Source: Neptunitalea lumnitzerae
Lineage (GTDB): Bacteria > Bacteroidota > Bacteroidia > Flavobacteriales > Flavobacteriaceae
DNA length: 64,000 nt
Assembly (NCBI RefSeq): GCF_027924185.1
Contig: NZ_BRVO01000002.1
Location: 620,001 to 684,000 of the forward strand
Reading direction: 5' to 3'
Shown: positions 23,568 through 32,608 of the stretch, piece by piece
Numbering within the stretch: position 1 is the stretch's first letter
How the letters are laid out: each line of letters begins with the position of its first letter
The notes under the pieces: generated by a model
Database searches by the model: none
Told to the model about the DNA's origin: nothing
What the model saw: only the letters and a program-made list of their open reading frames with translations
Position numbers and translations under genes: made by a program

Positions 23568-25757
23568 TTATTCAACCGCTTTATATTTAATACGGTAGTT
23601 TGTGTTGGGTTGTATAGTTAATTGATATTGCTGATGACCTATTTTTTCAATAGTTCCATTAGTAACAGATGGTTTTCTAACACTTTTAAATAGTAATGTA
23701 CCAATACCACCCTTAGCAGATACTTTAATTTCTTTTGTAGTGGTATATATACTAATGTTTCCATAAGGAGTTGGTACGGTACCCTCCATCCACTGTAAAC
23801 CTCCTAATACGGGCTCTATTTTATAGGTTTCGTACCCTGGTGTAAGGGGTTGCACTCCTAGGTAATACTTACCAAATAAATACACCGGACTGGCACCCCA
23901 AGCATGACAAAGACTTTTACCATAAGGTCTTCCGTACATAGCCAGTTGCTTCTCTCCTTTTTCATTAGGATCATATTTTTCCCAAAAAGAAGTAGCACCT
24001 AACTGAAGCATTCCACCCCAATAATTTCTTATTTCGTTTAACACATATTTCTGTTCTCCTAACTGGCATAAAGCCTCTAATTCATAAAAGCGCATATAAG
24101 GTGTGGTAATCTGCTGTACATTATCGTTTAGTAATACATTGGTTTTAACAGCCTCTTTCTTCTCTTCACTTAAATAATTAAAGAAAATAGCAAACATGTT
24201 GGTATACCTGGTTACTTTATCTTCAGTAGTATCATGTACGCTGTTATGTAAAAAAGCTCCTTTGTCTTTAGACCAAAACTGTTCAAAAATCTTTTTCTTT
24301 AAAGTTCCCGCTTCGGTTTTATAAAATTTTTCATTCTCAATATCTTCATTAATCTTAGCACACAATGCCATAGTTTCTAAACTTCTAGCCAATAACAATT
24401 GCTCAAAACTAACTTCTCCTTGCTTGCTTAAACCATCTGCCCAATCAATAAATACCCAATCTCCTGTTAAACCTTCCATCATACCATTGGTATTTCTACG
24501 TTTCAAACAGAAATCCATCAAGGTTTTCATTCTTGGATAAATTTGTTTTACAAACTCTTTATCTCCTGAAAATTTATAATAATCATACACACCTAAAAAC
24601 CAATATAATGAATAGTCCATAATGGTGTTTATATGCGTATTAACAGGTTCTTTACCTCTTAAAGCATACATGGTTCTTTTAACTGAAGGATTATCAAAAA
24701 ACAGATAATAATTCATCAAATAACTCTGATAAGCATCACCACTCCACACCCATCTATCTCTTTTTATTCCGTCTATAAAAAACTCTCTAGTAGTAAGGTG
24801 CATAGTGTATGCAGAAACATCCCATATCTTATTCAATTGCTCATCAGAACATTTAAAACTCCCTTTATAATCTAAAGGAAGATACTCATAAAGCATACTA
24901 ACCGAATCTAACTTAACCTCTCCCTCTGTTTGAACATTTACGTAACGAAAGGCTTTACTACTTTCTATGACATACTCAGAATCAGTATTTTCAGTTACTT
25001 GAACTCTATCTAATGTTTCACAAAATTGTTCTGATTTAGCCTCCTCCATTGATTCACCATAATACACTGTAACAGAACCTACACCTTTTAATCCGTGTAA
25101 TTTTATGTAACCAAAAGTTTCTTTGCCAAAATCGGCTACAAAGCCATTCTTATAGGTTTCTTGATTCTGAACGTACCAAGGCGTGGTTTCTAACTTATAT
25201 TCAGAAGGTAATGCTGTTACAGAATTAAAATTCCAACTCCCTACTTGCTCCCATTCAGTTCCAGATACGCCTGATGCCAAGCCAGATTCATCAATCCATT
25301 CCTTATCTTCATAAGTAACTAGCCAAGATGAATCACTAACCAAATTATTACCTTCAACAAATAATGTAGGTACTCCTTTTTGATTGTATACCTTTATAGT
25401 AATGGTATGTTTTCCTGATGGTATTTCCATGTTTTCAAGAGCTCCATAATACATTTGTCCATCTAACTGAACTTTTGCTTGCCCTTCTACTTTTATGTTT
25501 ACAACATCAGGTTTCGCAAGATTAAAATCTTTCGTAAAAGTCACTAAAGAATACGGACTATAATACCTCCATAAAGGTGGAAAAAATGCGCCTCTTTCCG
25601 TTCTTCTGGCCTGCATTTCATTGTTTAACCATATTTCATAATCTCCTGGATACCATATCCAAGTAGCATTGTTATTGGTATTTTGTGCAAACAAACCATG
25701 TACATAAATAGTACATATAAAAATGATTAAGAAAAATAATTTATTTTGTTTTTTCAT
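23568..25757 (-). CDS. GH78-family alpha-L-rhamnosidase
   Basis: Secreted 729-residue enzyme with a signal peptide ending YVHGLFAQ. N-terminal beta-sandwich domains precede an (alpha/alpha)6 barrel carrying the family motif DGIKRDRWVWSGD, where Asp334 within RDR corresponds to a conserved acidic residue of the GH78 site. Further signatures are GDWVFIDWADG, TSFWEKYDP, SLCHAWGASPVYLFG and a closing C-terminal beta domain beginning IEPVLGG. GH78 enzymes hydrolyse terminal alpha-L-rhamnose. Having both GH78 and GH106 in one locus suggests at least two different rhamnose linkages in the substrate. Its ATG overlaps the end of the GH141-like gene by 17 bp. Confidence 0.92.
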   Translation of the reverse strand: MKKQNKLFFLIIFICTIYVHGLFAQNTNNNATWIWYPGDYEIWLNNEMQARRTERGAFFPPLWRYYSPYSLVTFTKDFNLAKPDVVNIKVEGQAKVQLDGQMYYGALENMEIPSGKHTITIKVYNQKGVPTLFVEGNNLVSDSSWLVTYEDKEWIDESGLASGVSGTEWEQVGSWNFNSVTALPSEYKLETTPWYVQNQETYKNGFVADFGKETFGYIKLHGLKGVGSVTVYYGESMEEAKSEQFCETLDRVQVTENTDSEYVIESSKAFRYVNVQTEGEVKLDSVSMLYEYLPLDYKGSFKCSDEQLNKIWDVSAYTMHLTTREFFIDGIKRDRWVWSGDAYQSYLMNYYLFFDNPSVKRTMYALRGKEPVNTHINTIMDYSLYWFLGVYDYYKFSGDKEFVKQIYPRMKTLMDFCLKRRNTNGMMEGLTGDWVFIDWADGLSKQGEVSFEQLLLARSLETMALCAKINEDIENEKFYKTEAGTLKKKIFEQFWSKDKGAFLHNSVHDTTEDKVTRYTNMFAIFFNYLSEEKKEAVKTNVLLNDNVQQITTPYMRFYELEALCQLGEQKYVLNEIRNYWGGMLQLGATSFWEKYDPNEKGEKQLAMYGRPYGKSLCHAWGASPVYLFGKYYLGVQPLTPGYETYKIEPVLGGLQWMEGTVPTPYGNISIYTTTKEIKVSAKGGIGTLLFKSVRKPSVTNGTIEKIGHQQYQLTIQPNTNYRIKYKAVE

Positions 25758-27633
25758 CTGTTAATTTATCAAACAAGTATTGGTATTTAGGTTCTAAACC
25801 GGCATTATTTTTAATGGTCTCAGATACTTCTACTCCATTATTTTCCCACATATTACCTGGGCCATTGGCATTACAAAAAAACTTATCTATTTCTGTCCAG
25901 TTATTTTCAATTCGCATATAAGCAGAGCCTTCATCTAGGTAAATGTATTGTTTGTGATGTGGCATATGAGCATACGGTGCTTTCATTAAATCATAAATAG
26001 CATTCTCCTTAATCACAGTTCCAGGCTGAGCCGATAATGTATATATCCCAGCCACGTCATACATTTGATAGGCGAACTTATGTATTCTGTTTCCTTCAAC
26101 TATATTGTTTTTCATACAATTAAGCGTTTTTGTCCATCCCCAGCCTAAGGATATAGCTGAATAATTAACTTCGCTAATATCGTTATGCGAAATACTAACA
26201 TTCTTAGCATAACCAATACCAATACCCACACACCCCCAATCTTCATTAGTTGCATCTTGAATAATGTTGTTAGCTATACGAATATTTGAAACTACTTCTC
26301 TACTATCAGTGGGATTGTATGGCAGGTGTGCTTCAAAAGAAGAATTTCCAAAAAAACCTGCCTGTATAGCTGTACCACCTACATCTGTAAAAACGTTTCC
26401 TATTACTTCTACATTTTGTACACCCGTATCTATATCTATTCCAGTAGCCGCTACATGCTTTACCACACAATTGGTTACAAAAATATGGTGAGCATTTTGT
26501 ATTTTAAACGCTGCCCCCTGTCTCCCCAACCATGCTTGATTTTCTAACCCTGCTTTGTCAGGGGTTCCAGGTACACTTAAGCTATATGCTTCTTCCATAT
26601 AAAACCCTGCTTGTAAAGGAACATGACCTACTTTAGACGGACGTAGCCAAGTGGCATGTTCAAATGAAATATTTTCAAACTTTACGTAAGCTACTGGTGC
26701 ATCTAAACTTCCCTTAACCTCTACTAGAGATTCTAACACGGGTACAATAACTTGATCTTTTTTTAGATCTTCTCCATTTCTAGGCCAATAATAAATTAAC
26801 CCATTTCTAAAATCTGCGTACCATTCTCCTGCATGGTCTAATAACTCTATAGCTCCTACCCAATAAAAAGCAGAATTTCCGTTATATTCTTTTTTTTCAT
26901 CAATAAAAGGAGCAGGCCAAGGATGCTCAAATTCAACCTGACTTGCCGGCTCCTTAAAGGTCAATTCTATTCCATTTTTATTTTTTACAATCGATTGCAT
27001 TTTTAGATTTGCTATTGCCCACCATTGATGAATTACAAACTCTACATCATCTATATTGCTAAAATTATACTTTAGATTAGGTACTATTAACTTTCGGTTC
27101 TGCTTATCTACTCCTAAAATTCTATCTAGTTTAGCTGCATCTAAATTACTAGCACGAACCGCTTTCTTATTATTAACCCATAATTGACGAAAATTTAAAT
27201 AAGTTCCGTCTATTATTGGAATATTAGCTACCCAAACATTCTTAGATGCTATCTTAGATAATCCTTTTACATTTTTAGAAAGCTTTTTCCAGCCTGTAAT
27301 TGAAGTTCCCCCAGAAACGACCACCTTTTCATCCTCAACTCCCTTAATTATAGTCATACTATTTTCTGTACCTGCATCTTCAGAACGCAATTTGAGTGTA
27401 CTATTGAGAAAATAGGTTCCTCCGGTTAAATAAATAATTGCATCATCATTTACAGCAGCATCATTAACCCTTCTGAGATCTCTTACTTTTCTAATAGCTA
27501 TATCAATACTTTTTAATGGCTCAGATTTTGTCCCTTTATTAAAGTCATTACCACTAGCAGAAACCCATACTTCTGTCTGACTAAAAGCCAAAGTAGAAAA
27601 TAGCCAAAGTAGACCTATACAAAGATGTTTCAT
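25741..27633 (-). CDS. Right-handed beta-helix glycosidase, probably GH141
   Basis: Secreted protein of about 630 residues. I prefer the ATG at 27633, which gives signal peptide MKHLCIGLLWLFSTLAFSQ; an upstream ATG at 27666 adds 11 residues. The first part (VSASGNDFNKGTKSEPLKSI) opens a parallel beta-helix, followed by a Trp-rich insert and helix rungs such as HHIFVTNCVVKHVAATGI and VSISHNDISEVNYSAISLGW. This layout is characteristic of GH141, founded on an alpha-L-fucosidase of the B. thetaiotaomicron RG-II system; related beta-helix families (GH120 and unclassified) are alternatives. It is the first PUL gene after the divergent LacI regulator, so the operon promoter should lie directly upstream. 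Fold is certain, GH family moderately so. Confidence 0.78.
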   Translation of the reverse strand: MKHLCIGLLWLFSTLAFSQTEVWVSASGNDFNKGTKSEPLKSIDIAIRKVRDLRRVNDAAVNDDAIIYLTGGTYFLNSTLKLRSEDAGTENSMTIIKGVEDEKVVVSGGTSITGWKKLSKNVKGLSKIASKNVWVANIPIIDGTYLNFRQLWVNNKKAVRASNLDAAKLDRILGVDKQNRKLIVPNLKYNFSNIDDVEFVIHQWWAIANLKMQSIVKNKNGIELTFKEPASQVEFEHPWPAPFIDEKKEYNGNSAFYWVGAIELLDHAGEWYADFRNGLIYYWPRNGEDLKKDQVIVPVLESLVEVKGSLDAPVAYVKFENISFEHATWLRPSKVGHVPLQAGFYMEEAYSLSVPGTPDKAGLENQAWLGRQGAAFKIQNAHHIFVTNCVVKHVAATGIDIDTGVQNVEVIGNVFTDVGGTAIQAGFFGNSSFEAHLPYNPTDSREVVSNIRIANNIIQDATNEDWGCVGIGIGYAKNVSISHNDISEVNYSAISLGWGWTKTLNCMKNNIVEGNRIHKFAYQMYDVAGIYTLSAQPGTVIKENAIYDLMKAPYAHMPHHKQYIYLDEGSAYMRIENNWTEIDKFFCNANGPGNMWENNGVEVSETIKNNAGLEPKYQYLFDKLTDEKTK

Positions 27634-27701
27634 AATATTGTTATAAAATCTGGTTACATTATTCATTCAAGCAACTAATTTATATAACCAACGAAAACCT
27701 T

Positions 27702-27713
27702 GTATCCTGTACT
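27702..27713 (+). promoter_or_regulatory. GTATCCTGTACT motif, copy near GH141 start
   Basis: Exact copy of the 12-bp motif also found upstream of susC (6981-6992). It lies about 70 bp upstream of the GH141 start codon in the 292-bp divergent gap. GTA-TCCTG-TAC is itself a short inverted repeat. The position fits an operator for the PUL promoter. Confidence 0.5.
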
Positions 27714-27802
27714 TACGTGCTTTTGTAAAAATACTAACACCTAATATTAGAGAATCTATTCAGTAAGTGTATTTTAGGGTAAAAATTAATTTATTTCATA
27801 AC

Positions 27803-27814
27803 AGTACAGGATAC
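27803..27814 (-). promoter_or_regulatory. GTATCCTGTACT motif, inverted copy near lacI
   Basis: Third exact copy of the 12-mer, here as AGTACAGGATAC on the plus strand. It is 101 bp from the second copy and about 110 bp before the LacI-family gene. Two oppositely oriented copies roughly ten helical turns apart could support cooperative or looped binding; that part is inference. Confidence 0.5.
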
Positions 27815-27849
27815 AGAAATTATATTTACAAAATACCTTAGAGGTATTC

Positions 27850-27866
27850 AATTAGTACTACTAATT
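27850..27866. promoter_or_regulatory. 17-bp palindrome upstream of the LacI-family gene
   Basis: AATTAGTA at 27850-27857 and TACTAATT at 27859-27866 are exact reverse complements around a single C. It lies 60 bp before the regulator start, a position suited to autoregulation. The half-site shares TAGTA with the arms of the repeat at 6975-6997. The AT-rich composition makes chance palindromes more likely. Confidence 0.35.
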
Positions 27867-27925
27867 CTAGTTACTCCCCCAAAATTTTACTATTTGATAA
27901 TTTCATTTTATTTAAACGAAAAATA

Positions 27926-28942
27926 ATGAAAAGGGTAACCATTTATGATATTTCAGAAATACTTAATATAAGTCCATCTACAGTTTCAAGAGCTCTTAAT
28001 GACTCCCCCAGTGTTAAAACTAAAACTAAAGAAAAAATTATTGAAGTAGCTAAACAACTTAACTATTTTCATAATAAAACAGCTTCCAGATTAAAAACCG
28101 GCAAAAATAATACTGTTGGAATTATTGTACCCTATATAAACCACAGCATATTTTCAGCTATAATTCAAGTTATTGAAGAAATTCTTGCACCATTGGGCTA
28201 TATAATTCTAATATGCCAGACTTACGAAAAAACAGTTAATGAGATAAAACATATTCAAAGTCTTTTAACCAACCAAGTAGAATGCATTTTTGTTTCGGTA
28301 ACAATGGAGACTATCAACTATGATCATTTTAAAAAGGTAACTAGTGCTGGAATCCCTCTCATCTTTTTTGATAGAAAAGCCGATATAGAAAATGTAAGTT
28401 CTGTTATTTTAAATGATTTTAAATCTGCTTATAAAGCTACCGAACATTTAATTGAACAAGGGTGTAAGCGTATAGCCCACTTTAAAGGAAATCAGAATTT
28501 GGAGATTTACAGAAATCGCTATGATGGATATCTAAAGGCTTTAAAAGATTATAAGATACCAGTAGATCCTGATTTAATTATATCATGCAAAAGTTCTATT
28601 GAAGAAGGAAAAAGAGCTTTTAATGAGTTGTACAATGCTAATATTTCTTTAGATGCTATTTTTTCGCCTAATGACCATGCTATTCTAGGCGCCTACCAAG
28701 AAATAAAGAATTATAATATTAAAGTTCCTGAAGAAATAGCATTGGTGGGTTTTAGTAATGAAATTTTTACTAAATACATTGAAATACCTATAACAACCGT
28801 ATTTCAGAATCCGGAACTAATGGGAACAAAAGCTGCTAAATTTTTTTTAGAACAAACAAATAAAGAAACCACTGATATTACCCATAAAAATGAAATTATT
28901 GAAGGTACCTTACTGGTAAGAGCTTCTTCTAAAAAGAGATAA
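27926..28942 (+). CDS. LacI/GalR-family transcriptional regulator
   Basis: DNA-binding regulator of 338 residues. The N-terminal helix-turn-helix is classic LacI: VTIYDISEILNISPSTVSRA (about residues 3-22) followed by the hinge-helix region near SRLKTGKNNTVG. The rest is a periplasmic-binding-protein-like ligand domain (GIIVPYINHSIFSAII, FFDRKADIENVSSVIL, DAIFSPNDHAILGA, EIALVGFSNE). It is transcribed away from the PUL and is the only regulator next to it. Most large pectin PULs of Bacteroides use hybrid two-component or ECF/FecR control, so LacI control is less common but known in flavobacteria. The effector is probably a mono- or disaccharide from the PUL substrate, which is inference. Confidence 0.93.
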   Translation: MKRVTIYDISEILNISPSTVSRALNDSPSVKTKTKEKIIEVAKQLNYFHNKTASRLKTGKNNTVGIIVPYINHSIFSAIIQVIEEILAPLGYIILICQTYEKTVNEIKHIQSLLTNQVECIFVSVTMETINYDHFKKVTSAGIPLIFFDRKADIENVSSVILNDFKSAYKATEHLIEQGCKRIAHFKGNQNLEIYRNRYDGYLKALKDYKIPVDPDLIISCKSSIEEGKRAFNELYNANISLDAIFSPNDHAILGAYQEIKNYNIKVPEEIALVGFSNEIFTKYIEIPITTVFQNPELMGTKAAKFFLEQTNKETTDITHKNEIIEGTLLVRASSKKR

Positions 28943-29007
28943 AATCGAAAAGTTGTATCTTGTTCCTAACATTACTAGTTGTATACTCTTTAAAACCACC
29001 CTAATAA

Positions 29008-29703
29008 ATGATAGGAATTTTAGTAATAATTACTCTCTCTTGGTTACTTTTGTATCTAATTGAAAAAAAGCAAATTCTGGTGTTAGGGTTGCTACCCTTT
29101 GGTAAAAGATTGATACAATTCTTCATAGGTTTTTTAATCACAGGAATACTGTGCATACTTACCCAATATTTAGAAGCTTACCTGAAATCTGCTAATTGGA
29201 ATTTGAATGAGCACATAACCGGTAACATTATATTACGGTCATTTTGGTGGGATGTAAAATCAGTATTGACAGAGGAACTTATTTTTAGAGGGGCATTGCT
29301 TTATATATTCATTCAAAAAATGGGCTCCAGAAAAAGTATCCTAATTTCTGCCATAGCTTTCGGTATTTATCATTGGTTTTCATACGGAGTTTTAGGTAAT
29401 CTATTGGCTATGATTTTAGTCTTTATAGGAACTGGTTTAATGGGCTATGCTTGGGCTTGGGCATTTTCAAAGACAAAATCAATAATGCTGCCTTTCGGAC
29501 TACATTTAGGATGGAATTTCTTTTATAATACCATTTTTTCAAAAGGACCTTTGGGTGAAGTAGTGCTTACCTTAAAAGGCGGAACTGAACTTAGTGATTG
29601 GGCTTCATTATTAAATTTTATCAGTGGTTTAGTTCTAGTTCCTATTTTAGTTATCATTTATGTCTATTATTTTGTGAAAGATGAAAGTGAAATGAATAGT
29701 TGA
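29008..29703 (+). CDS. CPBP-family intramembrane metalloprotease
   Basis: Integral membrane protein of 231 residues with several hydrophobic helices. It carries all three CPBP (Abi/CAAX prenyl-protease-like) motifs: TEELIFRG (Glu89-Glu90, Arg94), FGIYHW with His122, and GLHLGWN with His166 and Asn170. These residues form the metal-dependent glutamate active site in the family. Substrates of bacterial members are mostly unknown; roles in maturation of peptides or membrane-protein signalling have been proposed. It starts 65 bp after the LacI regulator on the same strand, and a strong terminator follows, so the two may be cotranscribed. No functional link to the PUL is evident. Confidence 0.88.
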   Translation: MIGILVIITLSWLLLYLIEKKQILVLGLLPFGKRLIQFFIGFLITGILCILTQYLEAYLKSANWNLNEHITGNIILRSFWWDVKSVLTEELIFRGALLYIFIQKMGSRKSILISAIAFGIYHWFSYGVLGNLLAMILVFIGTGLMGYAWAWAFSKTKSIMLPFGLHLGWNFFYNTIFSKGPLGEVVLTLKGGTELSDWASLLNFISGLVLVPILVIIYVYYFVKDESEMNS

Positions 29704-29802
29704 TCTTTAAAAAAATGTCTATAATAATATAAATAGTGATTGGACTGATTATAACATTAAATAGAGTATAATTCATTTTTATAGTAATCACCTCTAACAG
29801 AA

Positions 29803-29830
29803 AAAAGCTGTCTTAAACAAGACAGCTTTT
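29803..29830. terminator. Bidirectional intrinsic terminator between CPBP and ENPP genes
   Basis: AAAAGCTGTCTT (29803-29814) and AAGACAGCTTTT (29819-29830) form a perfect 12-bp stem with a four-base AAAC loop. A/T tracts on both sides allow termination from both strands. It lies between the convergent CPBP and phosphodiesterase genes. Confidence 0.85.
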
Positions 29831-29853
29831 AATAAACTACAACAATGAAAGAA

Positions 29854-31179
29854 TCATTTCTCGAAAAGGCCTGGGGGCGCTATTCCATCAACATTTCTTA
29901 TATCTAACTTTAATAATTCTGCAATTATTGGGGTAATATCCTCTAAGTGAATCATAGGAATAGTCACACCTTTTTTAAATCCGGCACCAGAACCTATAAA
30001 ACCTGTATAGATATGTTCAAAATCCGGAAAATAACCATGTTTACCACCTGTTTTACTTTTTAATAAATTCCCTTCATTAGCATTATCAAAAGAATACCCT
30101 TCCATAGCCGATATTGCTAGGTCTACTGTAGGATCACTCTTCATAATACGCATTGTTTGTTCATCAATAATCTTGAACATTTGTTTTTGTGCATAAGGCA
30201 ATTCATCTAACATCCTTTTTACTTTAGCTAAAGTGGTTTTGTCTTTCTTATTTCTTAAATGTAAAAACGCAGACCCACCTGTTGAAAAGAAAAATGCCTT
30301 ATCAAATAAATTATTTGCCTTTAACCAAAGGTTAGGAGAAATACAAGTGTGCGTAGTAACAAAACCATGATCTCCTGTAATAATTATGGCTGTATTATCT
30401 AAAATACCTGCTCTTTGTAAAGCATCATAAATATTACTAATAGCATGGTCTGCACCAGAAATGGCTCTGTGTACTTCTTCTGATTCTCTTCCTGATTTAT
30501 GCTGAGCTCCATCTGTATTTGGTAGATGAATGGTTAATAAGTTAGGCTTATACTTTTCTAAAATATAAGCTGCCATTCTCCCTAAGTTTTCATCCATGCG
30601 GTATGAAGATAAATTGAATGCACCTTTCTCCATTGCTCCTGTAACATTTTTAGTTACCTCGTCATATAAACCTTTAGGATTAGCATATTCTGCAGTAGCA
30701 CCTCTCCTATCAGAACCATCTTCAAAAGACCAAATTTCTGGAATATTATAATCGATATAAGGGTTGTTAACTGTTACAGGCCATGAAACCGAAGCTGTTG
30801 TTAATCCTTGTTCTTTAGCATACTGCCAAATGGTTTTTGCTTTTACCTGATCAAAATTATAAATCCATCCCTTTGGCTGTCCATTTTCCCCAACATACGT
30901 GTTATAATATACACCGTGTTCTGCAGGAAATACACCTGTAGACAACGTGGTATGAGAAGGATATGTTACCGATGGAAAAATGGTTCGTACATGCTCTGCA
31001 GAAACACCTTTTTCTGCCAACATTTTCATATTTGCTGTGGGCCATTTTTCTTCTTTGTAAAAATCAGATCTAAACCCATCTACACTAATAAGTACAACGT
31101 GCTTAACCTCTTGAGCAGTGGCACTTGCAAAAATACTTAGCAGAAAAACTGCACATGTTACTTTAAAAAATTTATTCAT
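29854..31179 (-). CDS. Secreted ENPP-type nucleotide pyrophosphatase/phosphodiesterase (alkaline phosphatase superfamily)
   Basis: Secreted enzyme of 441 residues with a signal peptide ending FASATAQ. It has the two-metal site of the alkaline phosphatase superfamily in the ENPP arrangement: VVLISVDGFRSD with Asp34, FPSVTYPSHTTLSTG with the Thr72 nucleophile, PNTDGAQHKSG, ITGDHGF and TGGKHGYFPD. A Thr nucleophile in this motif is typical of nucleotide pyrophosphatases/phosphodiesterases rather than phosphomonoesterases. It begins 11 bp after the second susD and ends at a strong terminator, so it is the last gene of the susC-susD-ENPP unit. It probably cleaves a phosphodiester in the ligand of that transporter. 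The actual substrate (nucleotide, lipid headgroup or teichoic-type polymer) cannot be read from the sequence. Confidence 0.9.
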   Translation of the reverse strand: MNKFFKVTCAVFLLSIFASATAQEVKHVVLISVDGFRSDFYKEEKWPTANMKMLAEKGVSAEHVRTIFPSVTYPSHTTLSTGVFPAEHGVYYNTYVGENGQPKGWIYNFDQVKAKTIWQYAKEQGLTTASVSWPVTVNNPYIDYNIPEIWSFEDGSDRRGATAEYANPKGLYDEVTKNVTGAMEKGAFNLSSYRMDENLGRMAAYILEKYKPNLLTIHLPNTDGAQHKSGRESEEVHRAISGADHAISNIYDALQRAGILDNTAIIITGDHGFVTTHTCISPNLWLKANNLFDKAFFFSTGGSAFLHLRNKKDKTTLAKVKRMLDELPYAQKQMFKIIDEQTMRIMKSDPTVDLAISAMEGYSFDNANEGNLLKSKTGGKHGYFPDFEHIYTGFIGSGAGFKKGVTIPMIHLEDITPIIAELLKLDIRNVDGIAPPGLFEK

Positions 31180-31190
31180 ATCTAATTTTA

Positions 31191-32597
31191 TTAAAAGAAA
31201 GGTACCGTAGTGGTAGTGGCTCTGTTTTCTATAATTACTCTATTCATATCAACACTCATAGTTACATTTCCATTTGCATCAACAGTAAAATCATCTATGT
31301 CATCAACAGGAATGTATGATGGTATCTGAGCAGTAGTAAAAGCATCTGAAACATTAGGGTTATTATCCTGCTCAGTTTGTGATATAGGGTATTTAATTCC
31401 TAAGTCTGTTAATCTTCTTCCTTCGCTCATAAAAATTTCTTGTCTCATTAAATATGTTAAGTACAATACTTCTTCTACGGTTGTAGTATTATTTATCATT
31501 GTAGCATTTACACTAGTACCAGAAATTGTATGCACAACAACATCACCTGCTTGTCTGTCTAATACAAAGCCATCTCTAAATTCACTCATTGCATCAAATC
31601 TAACTTGTACTGCTGTTAATGGATAATCTGTTCTAACACCACCATTTCTAGTTTCACCACTATCATCTACAAAAGCTGTAGACCTCGCATTTACAAGATT
31701 TAATAAATCTAATAAGTAGTTCTTAGCATTACTTATATTATTATTAGCTAAAGCAGCTTCAGCTAAAATTAGATATGCCTCTTCAGCTTTTACTAATGTA
31801 ACTGACTTTTGATCTGTACTAATAGTACCTACAGAATAATACTTAGGATCTAGAAAATCTAATCTAGGAAGTGGCGCTAAACGGTTAGGCAATGCGTCAA
31901 AAGTTGCATTTTGCATCTCGTTTGCCAAAGCATTGGTTCCATCAAATTCTACCTGAAATAATAGTTCTGGAACACTTAACGCTTGGTTAGCTTCTATGAT
32001 TGCATTAGACGCGTCTCCTAAATCATAATAAACTCTTGCTTTTAATAAGTGATAAGTAGCCATTAATTGAGCATCGCTCTCATAACTTAACGCTTCATCT
32101 AATTGATCTATAGCAAGCATTAAAGTTTGCTCAGAATCTAATACTTCTCCTAAGGTAGTAGCTGGTAAGCCTGTAAATAACTCTCCTCCTAAAATATTAG
32201 AGTATCCTAAACAGAAATACATAAAGGCTAAATCTTCATTAGTACCATCTTCATCAGATGGAAAAACAGTTTCAATACCATAAATAGCCATTTCTCTAAG
32301 CGCTTGTACATCTCCCTGAATATTATTTACATCAGTATCAAAATAATCTATCTGTAACATATCAAATACCTTACTGTACTGAGAGTAATTATTAAAATAA
32401 TTATCTGAAGTAATGGCTACATTAATATTCACTGTATTAGTAGTAAGTGCAAGTTGTCTTTGTAAACCTACAACCCAACTTTTAACTGCATTAGGGTTCT
32501 GTATGTAAACATCTTCTGTAACATTAGGGTTTTCTACACAAGAAGTTGCAACTGCCATTAAAACTATGGCTATAATATATATAAGTCTATTTTTCAT
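31191..32597 (-). CDS. SusD/RagB-family lipoprotein (second system)
   Basis: Surface lipoprotein of 468 residues with lipobox VATSC (Cys20). TPR-like helices are visible around MATYHLLKARVYYDLGDASN and VKAEEAYLILAEAALANNN, followed by the SusD C-terminal signature MRQEIFMSEGRRLTDLG. It is shorter than the first SusD and only distantly similar by eye. It starts 11 bp downstream of the STN-type susC and precedes the ENPP gene, forming a compact three-gene unit. Its ligand is unknown; the neighbour suggests a phosphorylated or nucleotide-like compound rather than a neutral glycan. Confidence 0.88.
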   Translation of the reverse strand: MKNRLIYIIAIVLMAVATSCVENPNVTEDVYIQNPNAVKSWVVGLQRQLALTTNTVNINVAITSDNYFNNYSQYSKVFDMLQIDYFDTDVNNIQGDVQALREMAIYGIETVFPSDEDGTNEDLAFMYFCLGYSNILGGELFTGLPATTLGEVLDSEQTLMLAIDQLDEALSYESDAQLMATYHLLKARVYYDLGDASNAIIEANQALSVPELLFQVEFDGTNALANEMQNATFDALPNRLAPLPRLDFLDPKYYSVGTISTDQKSVTLVKAEEAYLILAEAALANNNISNAKNYLLDLLNLVNARSTAFVDDSGETRNGGVRTDYPLTAVQVRFDAMSEFRDGFVLDRQAGDVVVHTISGTSVNATMINNTTTVEEVLYLTYLMRQEIFMSEGRRLTDLGIKYPISQTEQDNNPNVSDAFTTAQIPSYIPVDDIDDFTVDANGNVTMSVDMNRVIIENRATTTTVPFF

Positions 32598-32608
32598 TTT
32601 TACGTTTT

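Noticed and set aside
26986-26999. Second copy of the CAATCGATTG palindrome as an operator
   Set aside because: It is inside the GH141 coding region about 650 bp from the start, and a 14-base match by chance is expected in a window of this size and AT content.
30808-31140. 110-codon plus-strand ORF rich in Phe, Cys and Ile
   Set aside because: It is the antisense shadow of the ENPP phosphodiesterase gene, whose motifs are intact on the minus strand.
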